Source of the DNA: Bacillus sp. NTK071
GTDB taxonomy: Bacteria > Bacillota > Bacilli > Bacillales > Guptibacillaceae
Length of the DNA: 64,000 nt
Direction: 5' to 3'
NCBI RefSeq assembly: GCF_017303315.1
Contig: NZ_JAFKOI010000014.1
Coordinates: 1-64,000 of the forward strand
A program made the translations under genes and the position numbers. This document shows, one piece after another, positions 23,544 to 32,174 of this stretch (within the stretch, counting starts at the first letter, position 1; each line of letters starts with the position of its first letter). The notes under the pieces were generated by a model, which had not been told where the DNA came from, did not search any database, and saw nothing but the letters and a program-made list of their open reading frames with translations.

Positions 23544-25232
23544 ATGAGAAGGAAATCGCTGTCGTTGTTACTTTCAACTGTACTTGGAGCGACTTTATTA
23601 GCTCCGTCCGGATTAGCTGCTCCAGGTCCGACAATTGAAAAGGAAGGCAAGGAACCCATTCATCAAAATCATTTACATTCTACCAATAAGCATCCGAATT
23701 CTTCATGGGATAACCCTGGTCCTACATCACCGGTTCTTCACAAAGGGTCAATCAAAGGTGCTGGTATACGGAAGGAACCTCTACAGGAAATGGACCACTT
23801 CCTACAAAATGCCATTAACGAAAAAGTGATGCCAGGTGCGGTAGCCTTCGTCGCTCGAAGGGGTCACATTGTGAAAGAGGAAGCCTACGGTTATTCAGCA
23901 CAATACACAGATGATGAATTCACTGAAATGAACAGCCCAATTCCTATGAGTAAGGATACGATATTTGATCTTGCCTCGATAAGTAAGCTCTTCACAACAA
24001 CCGCTGCTATGAAATTATATGAAGAAGGAAAGTTTCAGCTTGATGACCCTGTTTCAACCTACATTCCTGAATTTGCTGCGAACGGTAAAGAAAGCGTTAC
24101 CATTGAACAGCTCATGACACATACATCTGGATTCAAGCCGTGGATTCCACTTTATACGATTGAAGGCAGCCGAGAAGATCGACTTCAGTATGTTTTCGAA
24201 TACCCACTACAATCTGAGCCAGGGACTGAGTATACATACAGCGATCTTAACATGATCACACTCGGTGCCCTTGTTGAGCGTTTATCTGGTATGCGACTCG
24301 ATGAATATGTAAAACAAGAAATCACACAGCCTCTCAAAATGAACGATACGATGTACAATCCACCTTCCACATTAAAAGAAAGAATTGCCGCAACCGAATA
24401 TCAGCCGTGGACGAAACGAGGTCTTGTCTGGGGTGAGGTTCATGACGAAAATGCCTGGTCACTTGAAGGAGTAGCAGGTCATGCAGGAGTATTCTCTACT
24501 GCTTCAGATTTAGCGAAGTTTGCGCATATGTTCCTCATGGAAGGCCGCTATGGCGGTACGCGTATCCTCCAACCTGAAACGGTTAAACTGTTGACTGAAA
24601 ACCGTATCCCTGAATTTCCAGGTGATGATCACGGCCTTGGCTGGGAGCTTCAACAAGGATGGTTTATGGACGCACTTTCTGAGAGCACAACGCTTGGACA
24701 TACTGGTTACACGGGGACGTCCATAGTTGTTAGCCCAACAAACCAAACGATTGCGATTCTCTTAACAAACCGTGTGCACCCAACGCGTAACACAGTATCA
24801 ACTTCTCCAACACGCCGGGAGTTTGCGAGAAAAGTAGCTGACGCGATCCCGGTTGCCATGGATAAAAAAGCGAAGCCTTGGTTTGCCGGATATGGTGATA
24901 AGCAGTCGAAGCACCTTACTGCTGAAGTTGATGTTACGGAAAATACTACCTTAACTTTTAATACATGGTACCGGATAGAGGAAGGCTATGATATAGGATC
25001 AGTTGAGGTCACAGCAAATGGCAGTGAGTGGAATGAAGTCACAACCCTTACTGGAAGTAGCCTGGACTGGGAGCAAGAAGAAGTCTTTATTCCAGCAGGA
25101 ACGACAGCCATTCGTTTTACCTACATCACGGACGGTTCTGTTAACAAACGCGGGTGGTATGTTGATCACGTGAAATTGAACGGAACCGATCTTAATCTGA
25201 AAAGTGACAAATGGATGCAACGCTCATATTAA
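23544..25232 (+). CDS. amiE: Secreted AmiE-like serine amidase (beta-lactamase fold) with C-terminal beta-sandwich
   Basis: 562 residues. ATG 23544 is chosen because AAGAAGGAGGGC precedes it and a signal peptide follows directly (MRRKSLSLLLSTVLGATLLA). The class C beta-lactamase-like domain (about 75-430) has SxxK in SISKLFT, the YSD triad element and HTGYTGTS in the KTG position. The last 110 residues form a beta-rich module resembling those of secreted proteases. B. subtilis AmiE removes the stem peptide from MurNAc and is encoded with NagZ and NamZ, and the same three genes are together here. It should act outside the cell. Confidence 0.87.
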   Translation: MRRKSLSLLLSTVLGATLLAPSGLAAPGPTIEKEGKEPIHQNHLHSTNKHPNSSWDNPGPTSPVLHKGSIKGAGIRKEPLQEMDHFLQNAINEKVMPGAVAFVARRGHIVKEEAYGYSAQYTDDEFTEMNSPIPMSKDTIFDLASISKLFTTTAAMKLYEEGKFQLDDPVSTYIPEFAANGKESVTIEQLMTHTSGFKPWIPLYTIEGSREDRLQYVFEYPLQSEPGTEYTYSDLNMITLGALVERLSGMRLDEYVKQEITQPLKMNDTMYNPPSTLKERIAATEYQPWTKRGLVWGEVHDENAWSLEGVAGHAGVFSTASDLAKFAHMFLMEGRYGGTRILQPETVKLLTENRIPEFPGDDHGLGWELQQGWFMDALSESTTLGHTGYTGTSIVVSPTNQTIAILLTNRVHPTRNTVSTSPTRREFARKVADAIPVAMDKKAKPWFAGYGDKQSKHLTAEVDVTENTTLTFNTWYRIEEGYDIGSVEVTANGSEWNEVTTLTGSSLDWEQEEVFIPAGTTAIRFTYITDGSVNKRGWYVDHVKLNGTDLNLKSDKWMQRSY

Positions 25233-25256
25233 TTTTCAATATCAGGAGGGGTAGAA

Positions 25257-27353
25257 ATGGGAGTACGGTGTAAACGAATGATCGTATGCTTTCTTGCGTT
25301 ACTAATGGTTTTCTCGCAAGGAATGCTGCCGGGGAAAGCGTCTGCAGAAGAAAGGAATGCCTCGGATTTAATACTAATGGAAAATGTACCTGAAGCAAGT
25401 CCGGAATTTGACGGAAACACAATTACATTAAATGCCTTACATCTCTATGATGACGGTCATTTTATGAAAACAGAGCAATATCTAACCTGGAAATCATCCA
25501 ACAAGAATGTGGCGAAAGTTGATGAAGACGGAAAAGTTATGCTAACAGGTAAGCGTGGTCGTACGTTTATCAGCGTTTCTGATGGCTCACACTCCGATCG
25601 AATTGCTCTTGACTACAAAGTAGACAAGTCTTCCAAAAAAGCGTCAAAAGCTAGACTCATTAAACAAAAAGGCAAGCAATACGGTATCATCCAAAACGCA
25701 ATCGATGGGATGACGATTGAAGAGAAAGTCGGTCAAATGCTGATGCCAGATTACCGGAACTGGAATGGTAAAAATGTGACTGAAATGCTTCCTGAAATCG
25801 AAGCGCAAATCAAAGAATACCATCTTGGTGGCGTTATTTTATTTAGAGAGAACGTTGTGACGACTGAACAAACAACGAAGCTCGTATCCGATTATCAGAA
25901 GGCTTCTGAAAAATACGGCATGCTAATGACAATTGATCAAGAAGGCGGAATTGTAACGCGTCTTCAGTCTGGAACGGATATGCCTGGGAACATGGCACTT
26001 GGTGCAACGCGATCAGAAAGCTTAGCACATGATGTGGGGCATGCGATTGGAGAAGAGCTTGAATCACTCGGATTGAACATGAACTTCGCGCCAGATATGG
26101 ATGTGAACAACAATCCGGATAACCCTGTAATCGGAGTTCGCTCGTTTGGAGAAGATCCTGAGCTTGTGGCTGATCTCGGGATTGCTTACACGAAAGGGCT
26201 TCAGGAAACAGGCGTAGCAGCAACTGCCAAACACTTCCCTGGTCATGGTGACACAGCGGTCGATTCCCATCTTGGTCTTCCAGAGGTACCACATGATAAA
26301 GAACGTCTTAAGAAAGTCGAGCTCTATCCATTCCAGCAGGCGATGGATGCTGGAATTGACGCCATTATGACAGCTCACGTCACTTTCCCGAAAATCGATG
26401 ATACAAAAGTGATTTCGAAAAAGGATGGAACTGAAATTTCGCTTCCAGCAACCTTATCTCACAAAGTGCTCACAGAGCTAATGCGAGAAGAAATGGGATA
26501 TGAGGGCGTCATTACAACAGATGCGATGAATATGAACGCCATCCAGGATCACTTCGGTTCTGTGGATGCAGCGATTCGTGCTGTAAAAGCTGGGACAGAT
26601 ATTGTATTGATGCCTGTTGGTCTTCCTGAAGTAGCTCATGGCTTGCTTGATGCAGTCGAAACAGGTGAGATTTCTGAAGAACGAATTGAAGCTTCCGTTG
26701 AACGCATCCTTACGCTAAAAGTAAAGCGAGGCATTATTAAATCGGAACATCCAGCTAATGTAAACGATCAAATAGAAGGTGCGCTTAAGGTAGTTGGATC
26801 CGAGGAGCATAAAGCTGTTGAACAGGAAGCAGCAAATAAATCGATTACGCTTGTAAAGAACGACAGTGTTCTCCCACTTGATGAAGGTAGCGACGAGCAC
26901 GTTGTTGTCGTCGGCAGAAGCTTTGTCGATTCACTGGGTGATGCCGTTACATCTCAGCATGATAACTCTTCTGTTATTTCGGTGAATTCAACGTATGAAC
27001 TAACGGATGAACAGCGGGAAACGCTCGCTTCAGCCGATAAAATTATCATCGGAACATATACTTACAGCGTCGGCACGCGATCACCGAATCATCCTCAAAT
27101 GAAGATGGTCGAAAATATTCTGAACGTAACAGATGCTCCAGTAATCGCAGTCGGCATCCGCAATCCATACGACATCATGGCGTATCCGAATGTGGATAGC
27201 TACATTGCCCAATATGGATTTAGAACAGCGAGCTTTGAGGCAACGGCTGCAACAATTTTTGGTGAAAATGTACCTTCTGGTAAGCTTCCAGTTACAATAC
27301 CCGGGGAAAATGACGATGTGCTTTATCACTTTGGTCATGGGTTAACGTACTAA
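25257..27353 (+). CDS. nagZ: Secreted GH3 beta-N-acetylglucosaminidase NagZ
   Basis: 698 residues with a signal peptide ending SASA. An additional Ig-like Big_2-type module lies at about 40-125 (YLTWKSSNKNVAKVDEDGKV), making it longer than B. subtilis NagZ. The GH3 barrel has the NagZ signature AKHFPGHGDTAVDSHLGLP (about 322-340) with the catalytic-pair His/Asp, and the nucleophile in TTDAMNM. A C-terminal GH3 domain follows. It removes GlcNAc from the non-reducing end of peptidoglycan fragments. It follows amiE by 24 bases and precedes namZ by 28. Confidence 0.93.
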   Translation: MGVRCKRMIVCFLALLMVFSQGMLPGKASAEERNASDLILMENVPEASPEFDGNTITLNALHLYDDGHFMKTEQYLTWKSSNKNVAKVDEDGKVMLTGKRGRTFISVSDGSHSDRIALDYKVDKSSKKASKARLIKQKGKQYGIIQNAIDGMTIEEKVGQMLMPDYRNWNGKNVTEMLPEIEAQIKEYHLGGVILFRENVVTTEQTTKLVSDYQKASEKYGMLMTIDQEGGIVTRLQSGTDMPGNMALGATRSESLAHDVGHAIGEELESLGLNMNFAPDMDVNNNPDNPVIGVRSFGEDPELVADLGIAYTKGLQETGVAATAKHFPGHGDTAVDSHLGLPEVPHDKERLKKVELYPFQQAMDAGIDAIMTAHVTFPKIDDTKVISKKDGTEISLPATLSHKVLTELMREEMGYEGVITTDAMNMNAIQDHFGSVDAAIRAVKAGTDIVLMPVGLPEVAHGLLDAVETGEISEERIEASVERILTLKVKRGIIKSEHPANVNDQIEGALKVVGSEEHKAVEQEAANKSITLVKNDSVLPLDEGSDEHVVVVGRSFVDSLGDAVTSQHDNSSVISVNSTYELTDEQRETLASADKIIIGTYTYSVGTRSPNHPQMKMVENILNVTDAPVIAVGIRNPYDIMAYPNVDSYIAQYGFRTASFEATAATIFGENVPSGKLPVTIPGENDDVLYHFGHGLTY

Positions 27354-27381
27354 GTTCAACATATAAACGGGGAGGAATACG

Positions 27382-28653
27382 ATGAAAAAGTGGTTGGTTA
27401 TGCAGTTAACGTCGATTCTCATGCTGTCTTCATTGTCCGTAGCGCTTGCTGATAACAAAGGAAATGGTAACGCTTATGGTCATCATAAGCATAAGAATAA
27501 ATTCAAGCTTGGTGTTGAAGTCCTTTTAGATGAACAAAAAGCCTTGATTGAAGGGAAGAGTGTTGGACTGATTACAAATCCAACAGGGGTTGATCAAAAT
27601 CTAACGAGTATTGTTGATTTACTTCATAACGATCCAGACGTTGATCTTAAAGCACTTTATGGTCCTGAACATGGCGTGCGCGGGAGTGCTCAGGCTGGTG
27701 AATATGTGGAGTATTATATTGATGAAGAAACAGGACTTCCTGTATATAGTCTCTATGGATCTACCAAAAAACCAACACCAGAGATGTTAGAAGGCATTGA
27801 TGTTCTTCTCTTCGATATCCAAGATGTTGGAACGCGCTTCTACACGTACATTTATACGATGGCTTATGCGATGGAAGCGGCTAAGGAAAATGACATTGAG
27901 TTTATCGTTCTTGATCGCCCGAATCCTCTTGGCGGTGAAGCGGTTGAAGGACCTGTTCTTGACGATGAATACTCGTCTTTCGTAGGAAAATATGAGATTC
28001 CACTTCGTCATGGCATGACGGTTGGAGAACTTGCGATGCTTTTTAATAAAGAATTTGAGATTGGTGCTGATTTAACGGTTGTTGAAATGGATAAGTGGAA
28101 GCGTGATATGTATTACGATGACACGCCACCCGAGTGGGTCCTTCCATCTCCTAATATGCCAACGCTTGATACAGCGCTTGTCTATCCAGGGGCGGCATTA
28201 ATTGAAGGAACGAACGTTTCAGAAGGACGCGGAACCACGAAACCTTTTGAATTGATCGGTGCTCCATTCATCAATTCCACCGAACTTGCAAAAGAACTTA
28301 ATCGCCTTGAACTTCCTGGCGTTGATTTCAGAGCAGCATCGTTTACGCCTTCTTTCTCAAAGCATGCGGGTAAATTAACACACGGTGTTCAACTTCATGT
28401 GACGGACAAAGAAGCGTACAAACCAGTGAAAACTGGATTAAGTCTCGTCAAAACCATTCACGATCTCTATCCAAACGACTTTGAATTCCGCGCAGAAAAT
28501 AGCGCAGGCGTCTCATTCTTTGACCTACTCGTCGGTAACGGCTGGATTCGTCAAGCAATTGAAGATGGTAAAAGCGTTGAAGAAATGGAACAACAATGGC
28601 AGGACGATTTAACAGACTTTAACGAAGTGAGAGAAGATTACTTGCTTTATTAA
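27382..28653 (+). CDS. namZ: Exo-beta-N-acetylmuramidase NamZ (DUF1343)
   Basis: 423 residues with a signal peptide (MKKWLVMQLTSILMLSSLSV, ending ALA). DUF1343/GH171 features: SVGLITNPTGVDQ, LYGPEHGVRGSAQAGE, FDIQDVGTRFYTYIYTM, VLDRPNPLGG and PSPNMPTLDTALVYPGAALIEGTN. NamZ of B. subtilis releases terminal MurNAc from glycan fragments, working with NagZ and AmiE. It is the last gene of the secreted-enzyme unit. Confidence 0.93.
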   Translation: MKKWLVMQLTSILMLSSLSVALADNKGNGNAYGHHKHKNKFKLGVEVLLDEQKALIEGKSVGLITNPTGVDQNLTSIVDLLHNDPDVDLKALYGPEHGVRGSAQAGEYVEYYIDEETGLPVYSLYGSTKKPTPEMLEGIDVLLFDIQDVGTRFYTYIYTMAYAMEAAKENDIEFIVLDRPNPLGGEAVEGPVLDDEYSSFVGKYEIPLRHGMTVGELAMLFNKEFEIGADLTVVEMDKWKRDMYYDDTPPEWVLPSPNMPTLDTALVYPGAALIEGTNVSEGRGTTKPFELIGAPFINSTELAKELNRLELPGVDFRAASFTPSFSKHAGKLTHGVQLHVTDKEAYKPVKTGLSLVKTIHDLYPNDFEFRAENSAGVSFFDLLVGNGWIRQAIEDGKSVEEMEQQWQDDLTDFNEVREDYLLY

Positions 28654-28663
28654 CCGTACGGAA

Positions 28664-28703
28664 AGAGCACTTGTGACGACATGTCGCAGGTGCTTTATTT
28701 ATA
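28664..28703 (+). terminator. Probable terminator after namZ
   Basis: AGCACTTGTGAC and GTCGCAGGTGCT pair around GACAT and are followed by TTATTTAT. The T-run is interrupted, so termination may be weak. Confidence 0.6.
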
Positions 28704-28762
28704 AAAGCTCTTTTCTAAAAGCTTTTAAAAGATTTTTCTATAGAGAACCTCACTTAGTTGAT

Positions 28763-28880
28763 TGGAGCGGAAGGATGCTCGACTCCTGCGGGACTAGCGG
28801 GACAGGTGAGACCCCACAGGAGCGTAAGCGACGAGGAGGCTCACCGCCCGCCCCGCGGAAAGCGAGCATCCTGGAGCGCA
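28763..28880. repeat. Long GC-rich structured intergenic repeat
   Basis: About 118 bp, much richer in GC than its surroundings. The outer stem is GGATGCTCG (28773-28781) with CGAGCATCC (28863-28871). Inner stems are CTCCTG (28783-28788) with CAGGAG (28817-28822), and GGTGAG (28805-28810) with CTCACC (28840-28845). Elements of this kind, with ACTCCTGCGGGA and GCGGAAAGCGAGCATCC segments, recur between genes of many Bacillaceae. It is open on both strands by composition but is not coding. Confidence 0.75.
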
Positions 28881-28951
28881 AATCACCCGCTTTATAACAA
28901 AAGTATACAAAAAGCTCTTTATAAAAATGTAACAAAACTTCAGGGAAAGTA

Positions 28952-28985
28952 TTTATTTAATAAATAAAACTTGATACACTAGAAT
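28952..28985 (+). promoter_or_regulatory. Candidate murR promoter with overlapping palindromic operator
   Basis: TTTATTTAATAAATAAA (28952-28968) is a perfect 8+1+8 palindrome. It ends shortly before a possible -10 TAGAAT (28980-28985) and covers the -35 region. An autoregulatory MurR site is a reasonable guess. No second copy is seen at the amiE promoter. Confidence 0.45.
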
Positions 28986-29020
28986 AAATTATTAGAAAAT
29001 TCAAGAAAGGGGGGTGGCAT

Positions 29021-29872
29021 GTGAACGGAGGATTAATTAGCATTCAGGAATCCATCACTTCTTTAAAACCGTCAGAACGAAAAGTCGCAGAGTATATCAT
29101 CGATTTTCCAGAAGAAGTGATTAACCTGTCTATTCAGAAGCTTTCCCAAAGGACAGAGGTGAGCGAAGCCACGATCATTCGTCTGGCACGCACCCTTAGT
29201 TACAAGGGATTTCAAGAATTAAAGCTTCGGATTGCAGGCGATCTTGCGACAAAGTATTCGAACAAGTCTTATCAGGAAATTTCGATTGATGGAACAGTGG
29301 ATTCGTTCATCGCAAATGTATCAAACAACAACATTCAATCGATTAACGACACAATTTCCGTTCTATCGAAAGATGAGGTCGAGAAAGCCATTGAAGCACT
29401 CGATCAGGCAAGAAAAATCGCGCTTTACGGTATCGGTGCATCAGGCTTAATTGCGCAGGATTTTAAACAGAAGCTCTCACGCATTAATCGCTGGTGTGAA
29501 GCGGCTGTTGATTATGATACGCAGGGCACCATTAGCGCAAACCTCGGTGAGCAGGATGTTGTGTTTGGCATCTCTTATTCAGGTCAGACGAAAGACATTA
29601 TTGAATCGCTCCAAATCGCGAAAGATAACGGTGCTAAAGTGTTAACGTTAACAAAGTACGGTGCAAATCCCGTCTCAGATCTGGCTGACATTAAGCTTTT
29701 CACAAGCTCGCTTGAGAAAAGCATTCGAAGCGGCGCGATGAGCTCCCGTATTTCTCAGCTAAACGTTATTGATATTTTATACGTTGGCCTAACAAGTCGC
29801 AATTATGACGAAAGCGTCGCGGCGCTTGAACGAACGCGCAAAGCTGTTGAGGATGTTAAAAAGCATGTTTGA
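29021..29872 (+). CDS. murR: RpiR-family regulator MurR
   Basis: 283 residues from GTG, preceded by GGGGGGTGG. N-terminal HTH_6 domain (about 1-77, with RTEVSEATIIRLARTLSYKG) and a C-terminal SIS sugar-phosphate-binding domain (about 125-260, ALYGIGASGLIAQDFKQK, GISYSGQTKDI). In E. coli and Bacillus MurR senses MurNAc-6-phosphate and represses the MurNAc genes. It is the first gene of a unit with transporter, kinase and MurQ, which supports the specific name. Confidence 0.85.
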   Translation: MNGGLISIQESITSLKPSERKVAEYIIDFPEEVINLSIQKLSQRTEVSEATIIRLARTLSYKGFQELKLRIAGDLATKYSNKSYQEISIDGTVDSFIANVSNNNIQSINDTISVLSKDEVEKAIEALDQARKIALYGIGASGLIAQDFKQKLSRINRWCEAAVDYDTQGTISANLGEQDVVFGISYSGQTKDIIESLQIAKDNGAKVLTLTKYGANPVSDLADIKLFTSSLEKSIRSGAMSSRISQLNVIDILYVGLTSRNYDESVAALERTRKAVEDVKKHV

Positions 29873-30896
29873 TGTCGATACATATCTCCAAAAGCTAGTC
29901 GATCAGAAAGAACTACCAGGAGCCGTTCTACATGTACAGCATCATAGAAAGACTGTTTTTCACCAGGCTTATGGTCATTATATCGACCGCTATCAACATG
30001 AATGTCCCGTTACCACAACGACAAAGTTTGACCTTGCCTCGCTAACAAAAGTGATGGCAACCCTTCCTTCCATTCTATGGATGCTCGAGCATACATCACT
30101 TGAACTTGATCAGTCCATACAAACCTACCTCAAAGACTATCAGCATCCAGACGTTACCATTTGGCACGCTCTTACGCATACAGCAGGACTTCCGGCAGAC
30201 CTTGAACCTCCCGTTATGCGGGATGTTCAAAGGGATATCCTTCAAGAAATCATTCAATCAAGACTCGTATCAGAGCCAGGTAAAAAGGTGCAGTACAGTG
30301 ATATCGGCATGATTTTACTAGGAAAAGTGATTGAAAAGATAAGCGGAATGAATCTTCCTACGTTCACCGACACCCATTTATATAAGCCGTGGGGACTGAC
30401 GGAAACAGGGTTCAATCCTTCTACGATTGATCATATTGCTTCAACAGAATGGTATCACAATCATTACATTCAAGGAGAAGTTCATGATGAGAAAGCGCTC
30501 CTTCTTGGTGGAGCGAGCGGAAGTGCGGGTCTCTTTTCGACCGCAAGTGATGTTGCGAAGTTTGGTCATTCTTTTCTTTATCCTGCGAGCCAGGATGTAC
30601 TATCAGATGCAGTCATAAAACGTGCAAGGACTCATGTGGTAGGGAACAGAGGTCTTGGATTTGAAGTATGGAGTGGACATGGAGCGCCACTCTCATGTGG
30701 AAGGAGGTGGTCAGAAGGAAGCTTCGGCCACACGGGATTTACAGGAACAAGTCTCTGGATTGATCCAAAGGAAGAACTTATTGTGACCTTCTTAACGAAT
30801 ATAGTTCATTACGGAAGGCATCACAATATGAAACAGATCAGGCCTCATCTTCATTCATTGATATCAACTACATTAACTAAGGGGGAAACGTTTTGA
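29865..30896 (+). CDS. AmiE-like serine hydrolase without signal peptide
   Basis: 343 residues from ATG 29865, overlapping the end of murR by eight bases. Beta-lactamase fold: SLTKVMA (SxxK), YSDIGMI and HTGFTGTS. It is clearly related to the secreted AmiE at 23544 (shared blocks VPGAV/LPGAVL, GEVHDE, GVFSTASDVAKFGH type). It lacks a signal peptide and the C-terminal beta-sandwich, so it should act in the cytosol, for example on imported MurNAc-peptides. Its stop overlaps the next gene start by four bases. Confidence 0.83.
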   Translation: MFDVDTYLQKLVDQKELPGAVLHVQHHRKTVFHQAYGHYIDRYQHECPVTTTTKFDLASLTKVMATLPSILWMLEHTSLELDQSIQTYLKDYQHPDVTIWHALTHTAGLPADLEPPVMRDVQRDILQEIIQSRLVSEPGKKVQYSDIGMILLGKVIEKISGMNLPTFTDTHLYKPWGLTETGFNPSTIDHIASTEWYHNHYIQGEVHDEKALLLGGASGSAGLFSTASDVAKFGHSFLYPASQDVLSDAVIKRARTHVVGNRGLGFEVWSGHGAPLSCGRRWSEGSFGHTGFTGTSLWIDPKEELIVTFLTNIVHYGRHHNMKQIRPHLHSLISTTLTKGETF

Positions 30897-32158
30897 AGAA
30901 AATGAAAGCGTTAACGTTTGTTGGTTTTCTAGCTTTTATTCTAGTGTTGTCCGCATGTAGCTCACAAAGTGGTGGCAATTCAGGAGATTCAGAGGGAGAA
31001 GTTACGCTAACCATTGGCAGCTGGCGAACGGAAGATAAAGGAAGCTATCAAAAGGTAATCGACAAGTTTAATGAAGAGAACCCGGATATTAACGTGGAAT
31101 TTAAACCATCGAAGAATACGGAGTACAATACGATTCTTAATACTGCACTTCAAAGTGGAGAAGGTCCTGATATTATTCATCTTCGTCCTTACACACCAGG
31201 TATTGAGCTTGCTGATGCAGGGTATCTTGAACCGCTTGATCTAGAAGGACTTGATCAGTATCCTGAGGAAACGCTCGCCGCTTCAAAAGGATCGGATGAC
31301 AAGCAGTATGGCGTGCCACTGAATATTAGTACAACGCAAATGTTCTACAATAAGAAGATTTTCGATGATCTTGGACTAGAAGAACCACAAACGTGGGATG
31401 AGTTTATAACGCTGAGCAAAAAGATTAAAGATGAAAGGATTACCCCTATTTCACTAGGAACGAAAGAAGGCTGGTTGTTGTCCCTTTCACACGGCATTAT
31501 TGGGCCTGCGCATTACGGTGGGAATGAATTCGTGGATAACATCACAGCTGGAGAAACAGATTTTACAAGTGATGAGTTTCAGAGCTCGATTGATGCAATG
31601 GACGAAATCAAACAGTTCTTCCCTGATAACTATAAAGGTCTAGGAATGGAAGATATTCGAACCATGTTCTTTACAGGTGACGCTGCGATGTTCCCACTTG
31701 GTAGCTGGGAAATTGAAGTGCTTCGTGAAATGAATCCAGAACTAGAGCTTGGCTTCTTCCCAATGCCGTCCGCAGTTGGTAAAGAGCCAACAATCACAAC
31801 ATGGGTGGATGGTTCATATGCAATCAATGCTAGTTCCGAGCATAAAGAAGCTGCGAAGAAATTTCTTCAGTTTATGACAACAGAAGAGTTCGGCACAATG
31901 TTCACGGAGGAGTTTAAAATGATCAGTGCGATTCCTGGAATCGAGTCTGAAGATGAGCTTGTCAATTCGCTTAGTAAAGCGGTAGAAGAACAGTCGACAC
32001 CATACATGATGCTCGTTCATTTCGCAGGTGGTAATCCATCAACAAAAGCTACGATTGAAACCGAGCTTCAGGGAATGTACCTAGGTGAACGTACACCAGA
32101 AGAAGTAGCGAACGCTGTACAGGAAAGCGCGAAGTCATGGTATGAACCACTACAGTAA
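30893..32158 (+). CDS. ABC sugar-binding lipoprotein, probably for MurNAc or its peptides
   Basis: 421 residues from TTG with AGGGGGAAACG upstream. Lipobox LSACSS (about 21-26), then a family 1 solute-binding fold (VTLTIGSWRTEDKGSYQKVI, LNISTTQMFYNKKIFDDLGL, TMFFTGDAAMFPLGSWE). It is tethered to the membrane and delivers sugar to the two permeases that follow. The position between murR/amiE and kinase/murQ is the evidence for a cell-wall sugar ligand. The protein itself only shows a carbohydrate-type family. Confidence 0.87.
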   Translation: MKKMKALTFVGFLAFILVLSACSSQSGGNSGDSEGEVTLTIGSWRTEDKGSYQKVIDKFNEENPDINVEFKPSKNTEYNTILNTALQSGEGPDIIHLRPYTPGIELADAGYLEPLDLEGLDQYPEETLAASKGSDDKQYGVPLNISTTQMFYNKKIFDDLGLEEPQTWDEFITLSKKIKDERITPISLGTKEGWLLSLSHGIIGPAHYGGNEFVDNITAGETDFTSDEFQSSIDAMDEIKQFFPDNYKGLGMEDIRTMFFTGDAAMFPLGSWEIEVLREMNPELELGFFPMPSAVGKEPTITTWVDGSYAINASSEHKEAAKKFLQFMTTEEFGTMFTEEFKMISAIPGIESEDELVNSLSKAVEEQSTPYMMLVHFAGGNPSTKATIETELQGMYLGERTPEEVANAVQESAKSWYEPLQ

Positions 32159-32174
32159 TTAAGGGGCGGAGAAT

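Noticed and set aside
28673-28935. Open reading frames on both strands through the GC-rich element
   Set aside because: They are open because the structured repeat has few stops. Neither has a ribosome binding site, and the element recurs as non-coding DNA in relatives.
29853-29865. Alternative upstream starts for the cytosolic amidase
   Set aside because: Starts at 29805 or 29853 would put the protein deep inside murR without a better ribosome binding site; homology to the secreted paralogue begins after 29865.
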